Shown: one piece after another, positions 50,801 through 63,097 of the stretch
Layout of the letters: every line of letters starts with the position of its first letter
Numbering within the stretch: position 1 is the stretch's first letter
Program-made: the position numbers and the translations under genes
Assembly (NCBI GenBank): GCA_019914945.1
Contig: CM034099.1
Span: forward strand, 310,001 to 374,000
Reading direction: 5' to 3'
Source: Typha latifolia
Taxonomy: Eukaryota > Streptophyta > Magnoliopsida > Poales > Typhaceae
Length of the DNA: 64,000 bases
Notes under the pieces: model-generated
What the model saw: the letters and a program-made list of their open reading frames with translations, nothing else
Database searches by the model: none
Told to the model about the DNA's origin: nothing

Positions 50801-53800
50801 TCTCTCAGGTATAAGTTCAAGATTCATCCGCTCCTTTCAGTCCTGATTCTTATGACTGGAAGTACTTTTCTTTCTCTTAGGAGATCTATTTCCTTTTCCT
50901 TTTCCTTTTCCTTTTCTTTTCTTCATTTGATTGAGCATTCAGTTTATTAGTAGTTTGATTTTTTAGATAGTTTTTATTGGTAATTTCTTTTCTTATTAAT
51001 GCTCTACTGAATTTGTTTCACAATTATTCTGAGCAAATCCTGATCCGCAAATTTTGTTTTCAGGTAGAAAGAACTACACTAGTTCTGAAAAACCTGGAGA
51101 GTAGGCGTGCAGAACTAGAAGAAGAGAACTCATCTTTATCTAGGGAGAAAGATCTGACACATAATCAAGTCAAGGAGTTGCAAGATGTGTTGAACTCCAG
51201 CAATCAAGAACATGGATTCATCCTGCGATCACATGAAATGAAGATCATGGCTTTAGAAAACCAGCTTCATTTTCTGCAAGAAGAAAACCATATCAAGGAG
51301 GAGGAGCTCAAAGAGGAGCAGCTGAAAAACATGAGTGCTTTGATCAGCATATTTGTTTTGGAAAAAAGTTTGTCTGACATGATAGACAAAAACTTAATTC
51401 TCTACAAAGAATGTCAGGGGCATATGGAGACATCTCAACTTTCAAACGATCTAGTTTTACAACTCAACAAGGAAGTTCTAAATCAAGGAAGAGAGCTACG
51501 ATCTTTGTTGGAGCATAACGAGAAACTGAGAGAAGGGATTCACCAACTTACAAAGACACTTAATATCAGCAAAGAGATGGGACCTCCAGACGCAGTCAAT
51601 GATGAATTTATCTTGCAGAGTATTTGGTTTGAAATTAGAAATATTCAAAATTTGTTAGCAGACACTGAGAACGAACACAATTATATGGATCTTGAGATAT
51701 CAGTTCTTGCCACGCTTATAAGGCAAATAGGGCTTGATGTGGCAGATCTAAGGTCACAAAAAGCAGTTCTTGAGCAGGAACTTGAAATTAGAGTGAATGA
51801 ACTGTCTGATTTGCGAAACACGAATTGTGAGCTGTTGGGGTTGAATGAAAAACTAAGGCAAGAAATGCAAACAAGCAACCAAAGTGAAGAAGTGTTGAAG
51901 TCTGAGATGGAGGTTCGAAGTGGAACATTCTCAAACTTGCAGGAAGCTTACCAGACATCACAAAATGAAATTTGCAGCTTGATTGAGAAAATTCAGTCCT
52001 TGTCAAAAGAGTGCGATATCTTTTTGGAGAAATACAATAGACTGCAAGAGGAAAACGACATACTCGTTTCAGAGGGTGTGATGCTGGAACATTTATACTT
52101 GTTCTTCAGAAGTCTTAATGAAGAGAGATCATCAGAGTTGCAGTTGATTAACGATGAGATTAATTCCCTTCATTTAGTCAAGAATGAACTTGACCATAAG
52201 GTTGGTGAACTGAGCAGAAAAACTAGAGGGCTAGAAATAGAAAATATGCACCTCAAGGAGTCTGTCATTTACCTGGAGGAGCTCACTACTCGATTAGTGA
52301 TTTTAGATGTTGATCTGAACACAATTAAATATGTGTGTGAAGAGTCCACCGTTGAAATCGAAAGTGGAGAGAAGCTGTTGAAACAAAATGACTTAAAGCT
52401 ATCAGAAGCAAACAAAAAGATTCAGTCCTTGCAAGGAAAGAACATAGAATTGTGCAAAGTGATTCAGGCTTTTCAGCTGGATATTGAAAGCAACAAAGTG
52501 GTTAAAGGAGAGCTTGAAAAGAAGGTTTCAAGTTTATCTGAAGAAAATGCTTACATGGATAATGAGATTGTGTGCCTTCGCCAAGCAAATGATGTGCTGC
52601 AAGGACAACTTGGTAGATTGCAGAATGAGGTTGGAGTTCTTGCAAGCAGAGAAGAGCATATGATATATGAAGTACAGAAAGGAAGAGACGAGGTGGAGCA
52701 ATGTGAAAGAGAAATTCTAGTACTGCTAAGTGATAGCCTAGTTTCTGCAGCCCATGCAGCAGTATATGAAGAAAAAGTACTTGAGCTGTTGATGGAAGGT
52801 GAGAGTCTTGCAATAAGTGCAATGACCCAAAGAGAGATGCTGGACAAGGAAATCTCTTCAGTAAATGCGTATGCTGACGAATTGAAGAAAAATCTAATTG
52901 ACAAGGAGGGAGAAAATATAGAACTGAAGGCTGATATGAATACTTGCTCATCTCTCATAACATTTTTGGGGGATCGCCTTGCTTCTCTGGAGGTAGACAT
53001 TTTCTCACTATCAAAGCTTCCTGCATCAAAATCCAAACAGGTAAGCTATGTTTGTCTTTGGTGATTAGTAGCTCTTTCATGCATCATAAATCATGTTATG
53101 CAAGCAAAACAATTCAATTATTGTATAGTGGTGCTGTTTTTGTCTTTTAGACCACTGCATTTAGTACAAACATATTCAGATGCTCCACAGGTCTCGCTCA
53201 TCATAGACACCCAGGTACAGGAGGTGTTAATAAAAATAGATTGAATTTGTAATTTTGGTCTTGTTCATCCTTAATTAGCCTTTTCCATTGGAAAGACTAC
53301 TGTTTCTTCATTTGCTATCTCAAAGATGAATTTTATGCTCAAATTTCCTTGTGAGATATATTACCTGACCCAGCTAGGTGAAAATTTCTTTTTGACTCAC
53401 TTAATCTGAATCTTTCAGGATATTTCTTTGGCATCTCAAAACTATGAGGAGATCAATATACTAAATAATCATCATGCCCCAGGGGCTCTCAAGTTGCAGA
53501 ATTTCGTTTCCAAAGTTGAAACACTTCAAAAGGTGATAATAGATACCAGGAGTCTGTTAGAACATGAATTATGTGATCCAACTGCTGAGTTGGAATCTGC
53601 AAAAAGGTTTAGAGAAAAAGATGGCTTAGGTAAAGATGTTGATGAAACTAGTCAAGATGCAAATTTGCAAATGGATGATGATGAGATCTCCAAAGTGAGA
53701 AATGGGCAGATGATGAAAGATATTGAACTTGATCAGGTATCTAGTTCTTCGCCATATGATAATGGTATTGGTCTATATTCCCTCAATGAGGAGGAAAATG

Positions 53801-54552
53801 CTGAACTTGATGATCAGATGCTACAATTATGGGAAATGGCTGAAAGAGACTGCAACAACAAGAGAGGAGATTCATTGTCGGTTGCTGCCCAGCCTGACAT
53901 AGTGGCTTGGAAGGAAGTGAAGAGTGAATGCCCTTCTTCTGAACTAGCAGCAGAAAAAGAATTGAGCATTGACATGGTAGAACTAGAAATTCCTAAAAGA
54001 GCTGCACAATCTCGGCAGGAATGGAGCAGAAAGGTTCTTGAAAGGCTTGCTTCTGATGCTCAGAGGTTGTCAACTCTTCGAACAAACATAGAGGAGTTGA
54101 AGAGGAAAACTGAGAGCTCCCGAAAGGGAAAGCGTCCTATAATTTCTGAGTACAATTCAATCAGAGCCGAGTTAACCGAGACTGAGGAAGCTGTCTCAGA
54201 GCTGATAGAAATTAACAGCAAGGCAAAAAAGAAGGCAGAATACTATTCTGCGTCATTTGATAGTGCAGCTCCCGAACAAGAAGAGACAGGTTATACCAGC
54301 AGAAGAAAAATATCTGAGCAGGCAAAGAGAGGATCAGAAAAGATTGGACGGTTGGAGTTGGAACTTCACAAGATCCACTATATCTTGCTGAAACTTGAGG
54401 AAGAGCATAAGAACAGAAGAACCAGAGTTCCCGAGAAAAGAGTTCGGGTTGCTCTGAGAGATTATCTCTATGGAATGAAAGAGAGCCATAGAGAAAAGAA
54501 GAGAAAGCCCCTATTTTGGTTCGTGAGGTCTAAAGGCAAGGTTGACTACTAA
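47849..54552 (+). CDS. NET1: NETWORKED 1 (NET1/KIP1-like) actin-binding protein
   Basis: NET1 proteins link actin filaments to membranes such as the plasma membrane and plasmodesmata through an N-terminal NAB domain followed by very long coiled coils. Five coding exons join in phase: 47849-47933, 48908-50808, 51064-53040, a 24-nt exon 53191-53214 and 53419-54552, giving 1706 aa, close to Arabidopsis NET1A. The NAB region shows [40 protein letters not shown] and [18 protein letters not shown]. Heptad-rich coiled coil covers most of residues 200-1300. The C-terminal region has [20 protein letters not shown] and ends [13 protein letters not shown]. Unusually, the highly conserved tryptophan motif (WWWDSHI between YS and SPKNSKW) is reduced to a single W. 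Splice junction 4 is my inference. Otherwise no lesion. Confidence 0.93.
50889..50918 (+). repeat. TTTCC-type pyrimidine repeat in NET1 intron 2
   Basis: Repeats of CCTTTT within the second coding intron of NET1. This is simple sequence with no evident function. Confidence 0.7.
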
Positions 54553-56191
54553 CTATTCTGTATTCAAGGAGAAGACTCTTTGGAGCTACATCTGCCATCT
54601 CCTTGGTACATACCCAAACTAGTGAAGAACAAAAAGGTTTCAGCTCGTACATGCATAATTTGTGCCAATAAGCAATAGGTGATAGATGAGATATATCCGG
54701 TGAAGATTTTTTGAGATTTCTGTTTAAGAAATGTATATCCTAGGCTCGATAAAGTTAGAATGAGCTGATTTTATTTTTCTTTTGCCTTTTCCCCTATTCT
54801 CAGATATTGCATTCAGGGTGTAATGTAAACTATCATGTCATTGTTCAAAGTTAGACGAATACAATGCTGATGATGCAGCTGTAACTTTTATGATTTCCAA
54901 ATGCATGAAATTCTTTAGTTCTACATGCTTCAATTGACATGAAGGATGCTGGTGCTTTCATTCCAACAATTTGACTTTAGTTATTAGACTTTTGATGAGT
55001 TCCACAGAGTTTATGTGATCTACACAGAAAAATCAAGTGTGAATTAACAGCAACGACTCAAAAATATGTGGAACGAAAAAATAAATCAGATGTAGATTGG
55101 TGAGTGTAAAGTCCATCTTTTATCAGATGTAAGCAGGAAAAGTTTTGTATTCAGAAAATTAGAGCCAGAATAACTTGGCTTGTAGATCAGTCTGCGGACT
55201 TATTGTAGTCGAATCTATCAACTCCAATTGCCAGGAGGTAATTGGGTCCTTTCCATGGCTTTAGTTCCACTGTGACAGCTTCATGCACTGACTTGGTTTG
55301 GATTCAACTTGATTCTTTTGATTTTTTTTATTTTCCTGACAGAAAAACTGATCTTTAATATTATGTTTGAGGTGTTCATGTCACCAAAGTAGTTCAATCC
55401 TATCACATCTTCACCGAAAGGGTGTTTCTTTAGGCAAAATAAATCAATCCCAAAAAGCGGCCAATTTGATGCTTCCTTTTAGCTTCTACGGCCAGGAGAA
55501 GTGAAAGAGACTGGATAGAGAAACCTGCAAGTTAGCCATATTCTATGACCAAAAAGCAGCATAGAGAAACCTGCAAGTTGAAATTTTTTCATCTTCTATC
55601 TGTTGGAAAGGAATCGGATTGTGAAACAAAGCCAGATTCGATTTCATGCCTGAAAGGGAATTAACAACTTGTTTGAGATTCTGTTATTCGTCATTGTTAG
55701 ATAACCGATTGGCCCCAAAGTTTTAGCTGTTAGGTCACAGTCATCATAGGAGGTGTCATAGTTAATGTCTTGGTCAGTTAAGACAGCACAATTTATCAAT
55801 CACCAAGGAGGATCTCTGGTCGGATTTGCTCTGTTTAATGTAATAGTTCTTATTAGTCCTGTGATTTCATTCAAAGCCTATTATTCTGTATCACTTTCTT
55901 GGATCACTAACTGTAATTAATATTTAATACACGATCAGATCAGAGCATTGCATTGTTTGATAGTCCAGGAGAAGGTTATAGATTTCTATAGCTTTTCCCA
56001 ATACAGTTACAGTAGTATATGTGCTACATAGAAAATTTTGTAGGTGGATTAGAAGAGCAAGCTCTGTTTCTTAAGCAGGAGGATTTAGCTGAGACTCATT
56101 TGTCAATAGATCAAAAAGGAACAAATGTATCTCAGTCTCCATCCTGCTGATTTTACTACGGTATAAATGATCTCCATCCATGGTAATTCTC
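54553..56191. other. Convergent spacer between NET1 and sulfate transporter
   Basis: 3' flanks of NET1 (+) and the sulfate transporter (-). The NET1 3' UTR probably reaches about 54.9 kb. No coding exon seen. Near 55500-55580 the phrase ATAGAGAAACCTGCAAGTT occurs twice about 45 bp apart. Confidence 0.5.
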
Positions 56192-59100
56192 TCAGACCAT
56201 GTTGTCATGAGCTACTCCATCATCGGCGATGACCGGCGGTTTGCAGGAATGGAGCATGAAGTTGCATGCTGCGACTGCCTCGCCTACTGTGAGGAAGATC
56301 CATTCTTCGCCAATCGCTTCCAGGACCTTGGATTTATCCAACTTCTTCATTATTTCACTTCCAGGATTAGCTAAGACAAGCTGCTTATAAATCATTAAAA
56401 AAGTAATACATATATATTAATTAGCATTAAAGGTAATAAAATCTGCAATTAATATTTGGTTAATTCTGTGAGATCACTTGTATTATTACCTGGAGTCCTC
56501 TTCTATCCACAGACTTCTTGACCTCCTCTAACATGCTAATTCCACTCGTGTCAATACTACCCACAGCTGCCACACAAGTAAAAAATTACGTTAAGCTAGT
56601 GTAGAAGCAAACAAACATACATACTATATCTTCACATATGTATACAAGACTTACCACCCATGTCTAGGATTACATATTGCAAACTTGTCTCACCCTTGGA
56701 TTTGAGCTTCTCCTCCTCCTCATCGATCCATCTCGATATCCTAAATAACAATAATCACACACACATTTAGCTTAACCAAATTATGAGTTATACAATACAT
56801 ATATATTCATGGTGCATGTACGTAATATATGTTCTATAGCATCTAATTAGTCAACTCACCTCTCTCTCAAGTAACTTGCATTTGCGAAGTAGATTGGAGC
56901 ATCGATTCCTAGTATGAACACTCCTGGAACAGTTTGGGCCACAGGGTATTGATCCATTCTTCTATAGACCATCGAGTTTGGTATGTTACCAAGAACGGTA
57001 GTCCTTGGCCTTGCCACGAATAGTAACACTCGAAGTAAAGATATTGCAACCTGCATTCATGCAAAAGTTATTAACTCATTCAATTAATCAGTCTTAATTC
57101 CTCAAGGTCAGGTAGTACTTACTGTAAATTGCAACTGAAATGATAATTAGAATGAAGAAGATGAACAGAGTTAATTAATGTACCGCGATGACCAATCCGA
57201 TCTCGACGCTTCCGAAGACGACGCCGAGATATGCGCCCAAACACACACAGAAGTCGATCTTGTCGACTTGCCAGAGGTGGATCAACGCCTCGTAGTCGAT
57301 GAGGCCGAGCATGGCGGAGATGATGATGGCGGAGAGGACGACGAGAGGGGTGTAGTGAAACAACGGCGTCAAGAATAGCAACGTGATCATGACGGCCACC
57401 GCCATCACGACGTTCGACATGGCGGTCTTGCAGCCGGCGTTATAGTTGACGGCGGACCGCGAGAATGGCCCTGACGTACGTACGTAAAAAATATGAGTTT
57501 TTTTTTTTTTTCTTTTTTTTTTTGGGGTGATCGAGTCAATCGAATTATTTATTAAGGTGAGTACGTCTTACCGGTAGTGAGGTAGCAAGATGTGAATGAT
57601 CCGGCTATGTTCATCATGCCAAATGCGATCATTTCTTTGTTTCCATCTATGTGGTAGTTCTTGAACATGGCAAAGCTTCTTCCAACTGCAATCCCTTCCT
57701 ATATATATATATAAAGATGGTACGACGTGAGATCGAGCATATATTAATTAAGTCCATATTAATTAGTTGAATTTAACAAAATATATTAATGGGACTTACA
57801 GCAAGGGCAATGATCCCTGTGACGATGCCAATCTTGAGTGCTACCATCATGTAAGGTGGGGAAAAGTTCAAACTTGTCAACGATGGTGGATTCAGACCCT
57901 TCTTTAGGTAACCAATCTGCAGTGGTGGGGATGAGATAATTAAGAATTTGACTTTTTAATTTATATATATATATATATATATTTATTTATTTATTTTTAT
58001 TTTTTTTTGTTGATCAAGAACTCACCACTTGAACACCATGGTTCTCAGCATGGGTGAAGTACACCAGAAGGCTTCCGAGGATCACAGACGTCAAAGGGGC
58101 TGCAGCCGAGACCCAGAAGAATTTGGGCCGTCTCTTACTCTGATTAATTGAAAACTATTTTCAGCACAAATTTCCATCTTTATTTATATGACAAAATAAA
58201 AAATGCTAATTAACTGCTCAAGTTCAACTCCAACATATATATCTTCACACTTTGGCCTTAAGTCAAGCTAGTTACTATATTCAAGTCTTCAAAAGGGACC
58301 CAGTTCACCAAGTCAATATTGTACCAAATTAAAATGGATGGTGGCCCTTCTCTATCCACTATTATTAACTACCAATTCACCGGCAATATGCCTGTTGTTT
58401 CCATCAATTCTCATATTCAACTTTTATCAAATTAGCATGGGTAAGGGGGAAAAAAAGAAGAAGGTAGATGACACACAGCCAATTCTCCGCCATGTCAGGA
58501 ATCAAAGGTCATAGCAATAATTCACTGTCAACTATGTATGTAGACAATAGAAACAGCAAAGAAGTGATGGTTAGTACCTTGATAGCTTATCTCCTGTCTT
58601 AATAATTAAGCTAGTCAAGTCAAAACAAGCTAAAAAACAAACAATGTCCCCTTGGCCCTTGACCATATTGATGATGACAAACAAATGGACTGTCAAAATT
58701 ACATCTTCTATCTATCAAGATCTGAGGTCTGGAATCTTTGGCCCTGCAATACATCACGGGTATGTGTCCTAATGTGATTTGGGACCCTAAGCTTAGCTAT
58801 TCATAATTTTCTCTTTCTTCAAAAGAGAAGAAATGGTACTCTTCTTCTGTACATGAGCTGATGGCGGACCATCTTTTCCCCGTTCATGTGCATCACGGGA
58901 ATGTTCTCTGATGCGACTTGTGATCGAGCTTATGGTTGAGTACTCTTATAGATGATGTATAGCATAACTTTCATTTTTATTTCATTAATAGAAGAGCAAG
59001 TTAAAAGTAAGTTGCTTTTTGCGAGTCTTCCATTACTTGAATGCAACTATAAATGTAAGACTAGAAGCACACGATGCAAATGACGAGTTAGGAAACCTTC

Positions 59101-60338
59101 AAATAAGCACTGCAATTAGTTTCCACAACCTTTTAGGTTACATCACCCTTAAGATGTAACTAGTGCCTTTCTTGGTGTGTTATTTTTATCATTAATTTAG
59201 GTAAAAAGTCACTAATCGCCTAAAAAAGGTGCGTGATCTTGTGGTCCTCTCTCCATCTTTTCAATTATTGGGTCCTTTTTTGTATTGGTGGGCCAATATA
59301 CATGTGTGATTCTATTCATATGTTTATCTAAAATAGCCAGTGATTATTAGCACAAGGGATTATTTAATCGGTTACTTACGAAGAATCGTGTGAGGAGGAG
59401 GAAGAAAAGGAAGCAGCATCCAAGAACAGCACTTTCCCACCTCCACTGCAAGAAAGACACCACAACCACTTCCAATCATCATCAGACGATCACAAGAATG
59501 AAGACCTCAAAAATAAATTTATTCTCTAATTAATGTATCTATGCTAATCTTGTTATAATGAAGGATCGGTAGAGGTTATAAGTGGAGATTGACCTGGTGG
59601 GTTTGGGTGAACACAGACTCCATAACAGAGACAAGGTCTGTGGATGTGGTGAAGTGTAGAAGGCCTAGCATCCCCTTCAACTGTTGAAGGCAAACAACAG
59701 TGGCTGCCCCTCCCATGAAGCCCACTATTGTTGCATGTGATAAGAAATCTACTATGAATCCAAGCCTGCAATTAACATAAGCCACATCAGATTGAAGTAC
59801 GTCTCCACTCTATCAAGCAAAGCTATTAATTTATAGAGAGATAGATGTCCACTACTCTCTAACTCTCCAAGCATTAAGTCTTCCTATGTTCTCTGCTACT
59901 GTTTTACACAAGTCTTATCCATCTGTCACTTATGACCTAATTCAAAGTTCAAATAACAAAAGACAAAATCCAATCTGTCCTTCAATGTCTTCTCTCTCTC
60001 TCTCTCCATGCAGTTTATATTTCTTTTCTACCAACATCCTCTCCGAAGATTATTCCTTTTCTGAAAACAAGTTCAGGTCTATAATCAGGAAGTCGCCGCT
60101 GTATCTTTCCTCCATACTAACAATACTTTTCTCTTTTCTCAACTTCAACTATTAGTTCAAAGAGACTCATTTAGTCCTACCAACTTGTATATTTTTATTT
60201 ATTTACTAAGGATTCTTATCTACCAAGTTTTGTTGATTTTCCTACCATCTTGCGTACGTGAGACATCCCGCATTATTGCTGAAATCAATCTATATATCAT
60301 TCTAGGGACATATCCTATTACGGAAAGACCCATTGGTA

Positions 60339-60373
<35 letters not shown>

Positions 60374-61061
60374 CTAAGATAACTAGGTAGATAATTAAGC
60401 TCACATACCTCAACAAGCCCAAGGCTGCCTGAAAGACCCCGGCGAAGAACGTCGCCGTGAACGCCAAATGCAGGTACAACCCTGGATTCTCCAGAGCCGA
60501 AACCTCCTTCCCTAACATCGACGCGATAAGTAAAGAAGCCACCGCCACCGTCCCCACGGCCAGATCCCGAGAGCTCCCCATCATCGCATAAACAAGCGGT
60601 GGAACAAAGCTTGAATCTACTCATATGATCATTTAATCAAGCACAAAATTAATGACTATATATATATATATATATGCAATTAATATTATATAGCAAACCA
60701 AATAACTAATTTAAAAGTAGTAATGAACAAGGACCAACTACTTACATAAGCCAAGAATAGGTGGTAAATTTGCAAGCTTAGCATAACTAATTCCCTGGGG
60801 TATTGCAAGACTAGCAATGGTTATCCCCGCGATGAGATCCGACTTGAAGAGCTGCAACGTATACCTCGGAGCCCATTCTAGTATAGGCATAAAATATTGC
60901 AGTCCCAAAATACACCTCCTTGACCCCTTCTCATGTTTGAATTGCCTGAGAGGGTCATCGGGAAAGAAGGTCTCTTTTAGGTTAGCCTGAAATGTTTCCA
61001 GGAAAGACCGCGACGCCGGTACTGGGACACGGTGCGGCGACGTGAAGTCGGCGTTCCCCAT
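56192..61061 (-). CDS. Sulfate transporter, SULTR3 type
   Basis: Membrane anion transporter of the SLC26/SulP family, group 3; members are implicated in plastid sulfate uptake and some in phosphate distribution. Twelve exons: 61061-60746, 60616-60409, 59765-59594, 59445-59380, 58139-58026, 57916-57800, 57698-57572, 57470-57184, 57050-56860, 56740-56655, 56566-56490 and 56380-56192, in phase, giving 649 aa. The N-terminus (FPDDPLRQFKHEKGSR) leads into the SulP signature around SDLIAGITIASLAIPQGISY and MMGSSRDLAVGTVAVASL. Multiple hydrophobic spans follow, for example LGCCFLFFLLLTRFF and MITLLFLTPLFHYTPLVVL. The cytosolic STAS domain includes VPGVFILGIDAPIYFANASY and the DTSG phosphorylation-type motif (567-570). 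It ends DDGVAHDNMV. Closest to the SULTR3;1/3;2 subgroup by memory; the exact paralog is not certain. Confidence 0.95.
60341..60371 (-). repeat. (GA)n microsatellite in sulfate transporter intron 2
   Basis: CT run on the plus strand (GA on the coding strand) about 40 bp downstream of the exon 2 donor. Simple sequence. Confidence 0.85.
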
Positions 61062-61523
61062 TAATCAGCACTAGTACTAGATAATTGCAAAAGGCTTAGA
61101 GAAGGTTAGAGAGAGAGAGAGAGAGAGAGAGATTAAAGGGGTAATGATATAGAAGAGTAGTAAGGAGATGATGATGATGAGAAGACCTTAGAAGCTAGGC
61201 ATAAAGGGAGGGAAAGGGTGACGAGCGTATATATAGTGGAGGGGTTGTGGTGCACCGAAAGAGGAACTTGAGTCTAACCGGTTCCGGCGCGACAGAAGAG
61301 GAATTCGGGGCCCGCTTTGTAGTTTGACAGACACGTGGTGGAGTGGTACGAGCTGTTTGGTTTGATGTTGGATTTACAACAAGTTGGATACGTGGACAGA
61401 ATCCAGTGGTTGAGAAGGATAGTGGAGTTAGGAAGGAGGTTCGTCTGGGATTAGTGGAAGGAGACTGAGGTGGACTAAATATATACTTAGACTTCGAATG
61501 GATGGACGCCACGGGGGCGCAGT
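61062..61523 (-). promoter_or_regulatory. Upstream region of the sulfate transporter
   Basis: The 5' flank of the transporter. A GA run sits at about 61110-61132, some 50-70 bp from the ATG and probably within the leader. A TATATATAG stretch near 61231-61239 is a candidate TATA box about 170 bp upstream. I did not find a convincing sulfur-response cluster; isolated GAGAC pentamers are too common to count. Confidence 0.4.
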
Positions 61524-61705
61524 GGGCCCCGTTATGGGTCTTCGAATATTACAGTTTCCGGTGTATCGTTGATCGTTGACTTATGTCCATGAGATGTTAG
61601 TGGTCGCAGAGGTTGGGTCCCGTTCTGGGCCTTCGAATTAAAGTTTCCCGTGTATCGTTTAATCGTTGACTAGTGTCCATGAGATGTTAGCAGTGGTCGC
61701 GGAGG
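61524..61705 (+). repeat. ~90-bp tandem duplication with TTGAC boxes
   Basis: Two adjacent copies, 61524-61612 and 61615-61705, share GTGTATCGTT, ATCGTTGACT, GTCCATGAGATGTTAG and GTGGTCGC. Each contains one TTGAC(T) W-box core. They lie 460-640 bp upstream of the sulfate transporter start. Confidence 0.85.
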
Positions 61706-63057
61706 ATCTTCGTACTCTGATACGTGTAAGATTAAGAGAGGATTATCAAATGGAGTGGGAATTTTTCCTTGTATTTTATAAAATGTTTATGATCCAAAAA
61801 AGGTCTTCTTAGGGCCACGTCATCCCTCTGATGCCAATCTTTTCTTAAGCAGAAAAAAGATACATTTAACTCAGCCCATACTCGCCAGCCGAGGGTTCTC
61901 CCCCAACTGTCAACTGTCTGTCGCCGCCGTGCAACTCGTTATCTCCTGCTGTCTAATGTTGTTGTCTACTTCATCATCCACGATGCTCCACCTTATCTTT
62001 CTCTCTGCTAACTCCAGTCTCACTCACTCCATTCTGGCCGTAGATGTTAGGCCCTTTTACATAATGACTTGTTTAGATTTCTTTTTGTTACCTCCTCCAT
62101 AATTTTTTTTTACCTTATGGTTGCTCTTAGAGATTCACCGAGCTATGCACCTTATATATGATTGTCGATTCACGAAACTTTGATTGTTATTCTTGCTGCA
62201 CTCTTTGTTTGAGTCTTATGACTTGATACCTAACTAGATCTTTTTGTTGGGATGTTAACTATTATAATAATATGCAAAGTTGGGGGGGCTTATGTTAAAT
62301 AGTCATTACGTTCTATCTTCTTCTTCTTCTTCTTCTTTTCTCTCAATTTATGTATCACGTCTATTTTATTAAACCAACTTACTTGTAGAGATTATTATTT
62401 GATGATTGGGAAACGTAAAAAGTAATTGCAAGAAAGAGAGAACTTAATGTATATCACGATGCGATGCTAAATTAAACATGAATGCACGACCAAATATTTT
62501 TAAACGTCAGCAGGACGATCGAACTGAAATCATTTGGGTTCATTCACACTCATGTGGGCCAAGTTTGGTCCAACTAGTCTCACGGGTGATGCTTCTTTTG
62601 AATTCTACCCTTTGTCTCCTGCATCTCTCAAAACTATTCCCCAATCAACCACCGTTCGTTATTTAATCAGGTGGTCCTCATCGCCCCGTCTTATCCTTTT
62701 GAGACATTTCATCTTGTGATACGAATAATGAACCTTCAAGTAAAGCGTAGACGTCTCTCTCTCTCTCTTCCACTAGCTTTGGTGGGCCTAGGATTTGAAG
62801 GGCCCACTTCACATTAGATCTCAGCCTCCATGCATGCAGGTTAATTTAACGTGAATAGGTTTACGTGTCGAAATACTGACCATCTTATATACATATATGT
62901 GGAATATATCCTCAATAATACATGGAATTGAAAAAGAAATAAAAATTAAAGTAGCTAGCAGTTGGACAATAAGATGACAAAGGAAAAGAAGATAGAGAAA
63001 GCCAAATTTGTTTTTATTATTGGGGTATCAAATTTCAGATGAGTCTCATGGAGTAAT

Positions 63058-63097
<40 letters not shown>

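Noticed and set aside
49689..52951. Long serine- and leucine-rich open frames antisense to NET1
   Set aside because: These are mirror frames of coiled-coil codons (Glu/Lys-rich sense gives Ser/Phe/Leu-rich antisense) and have no independent support.
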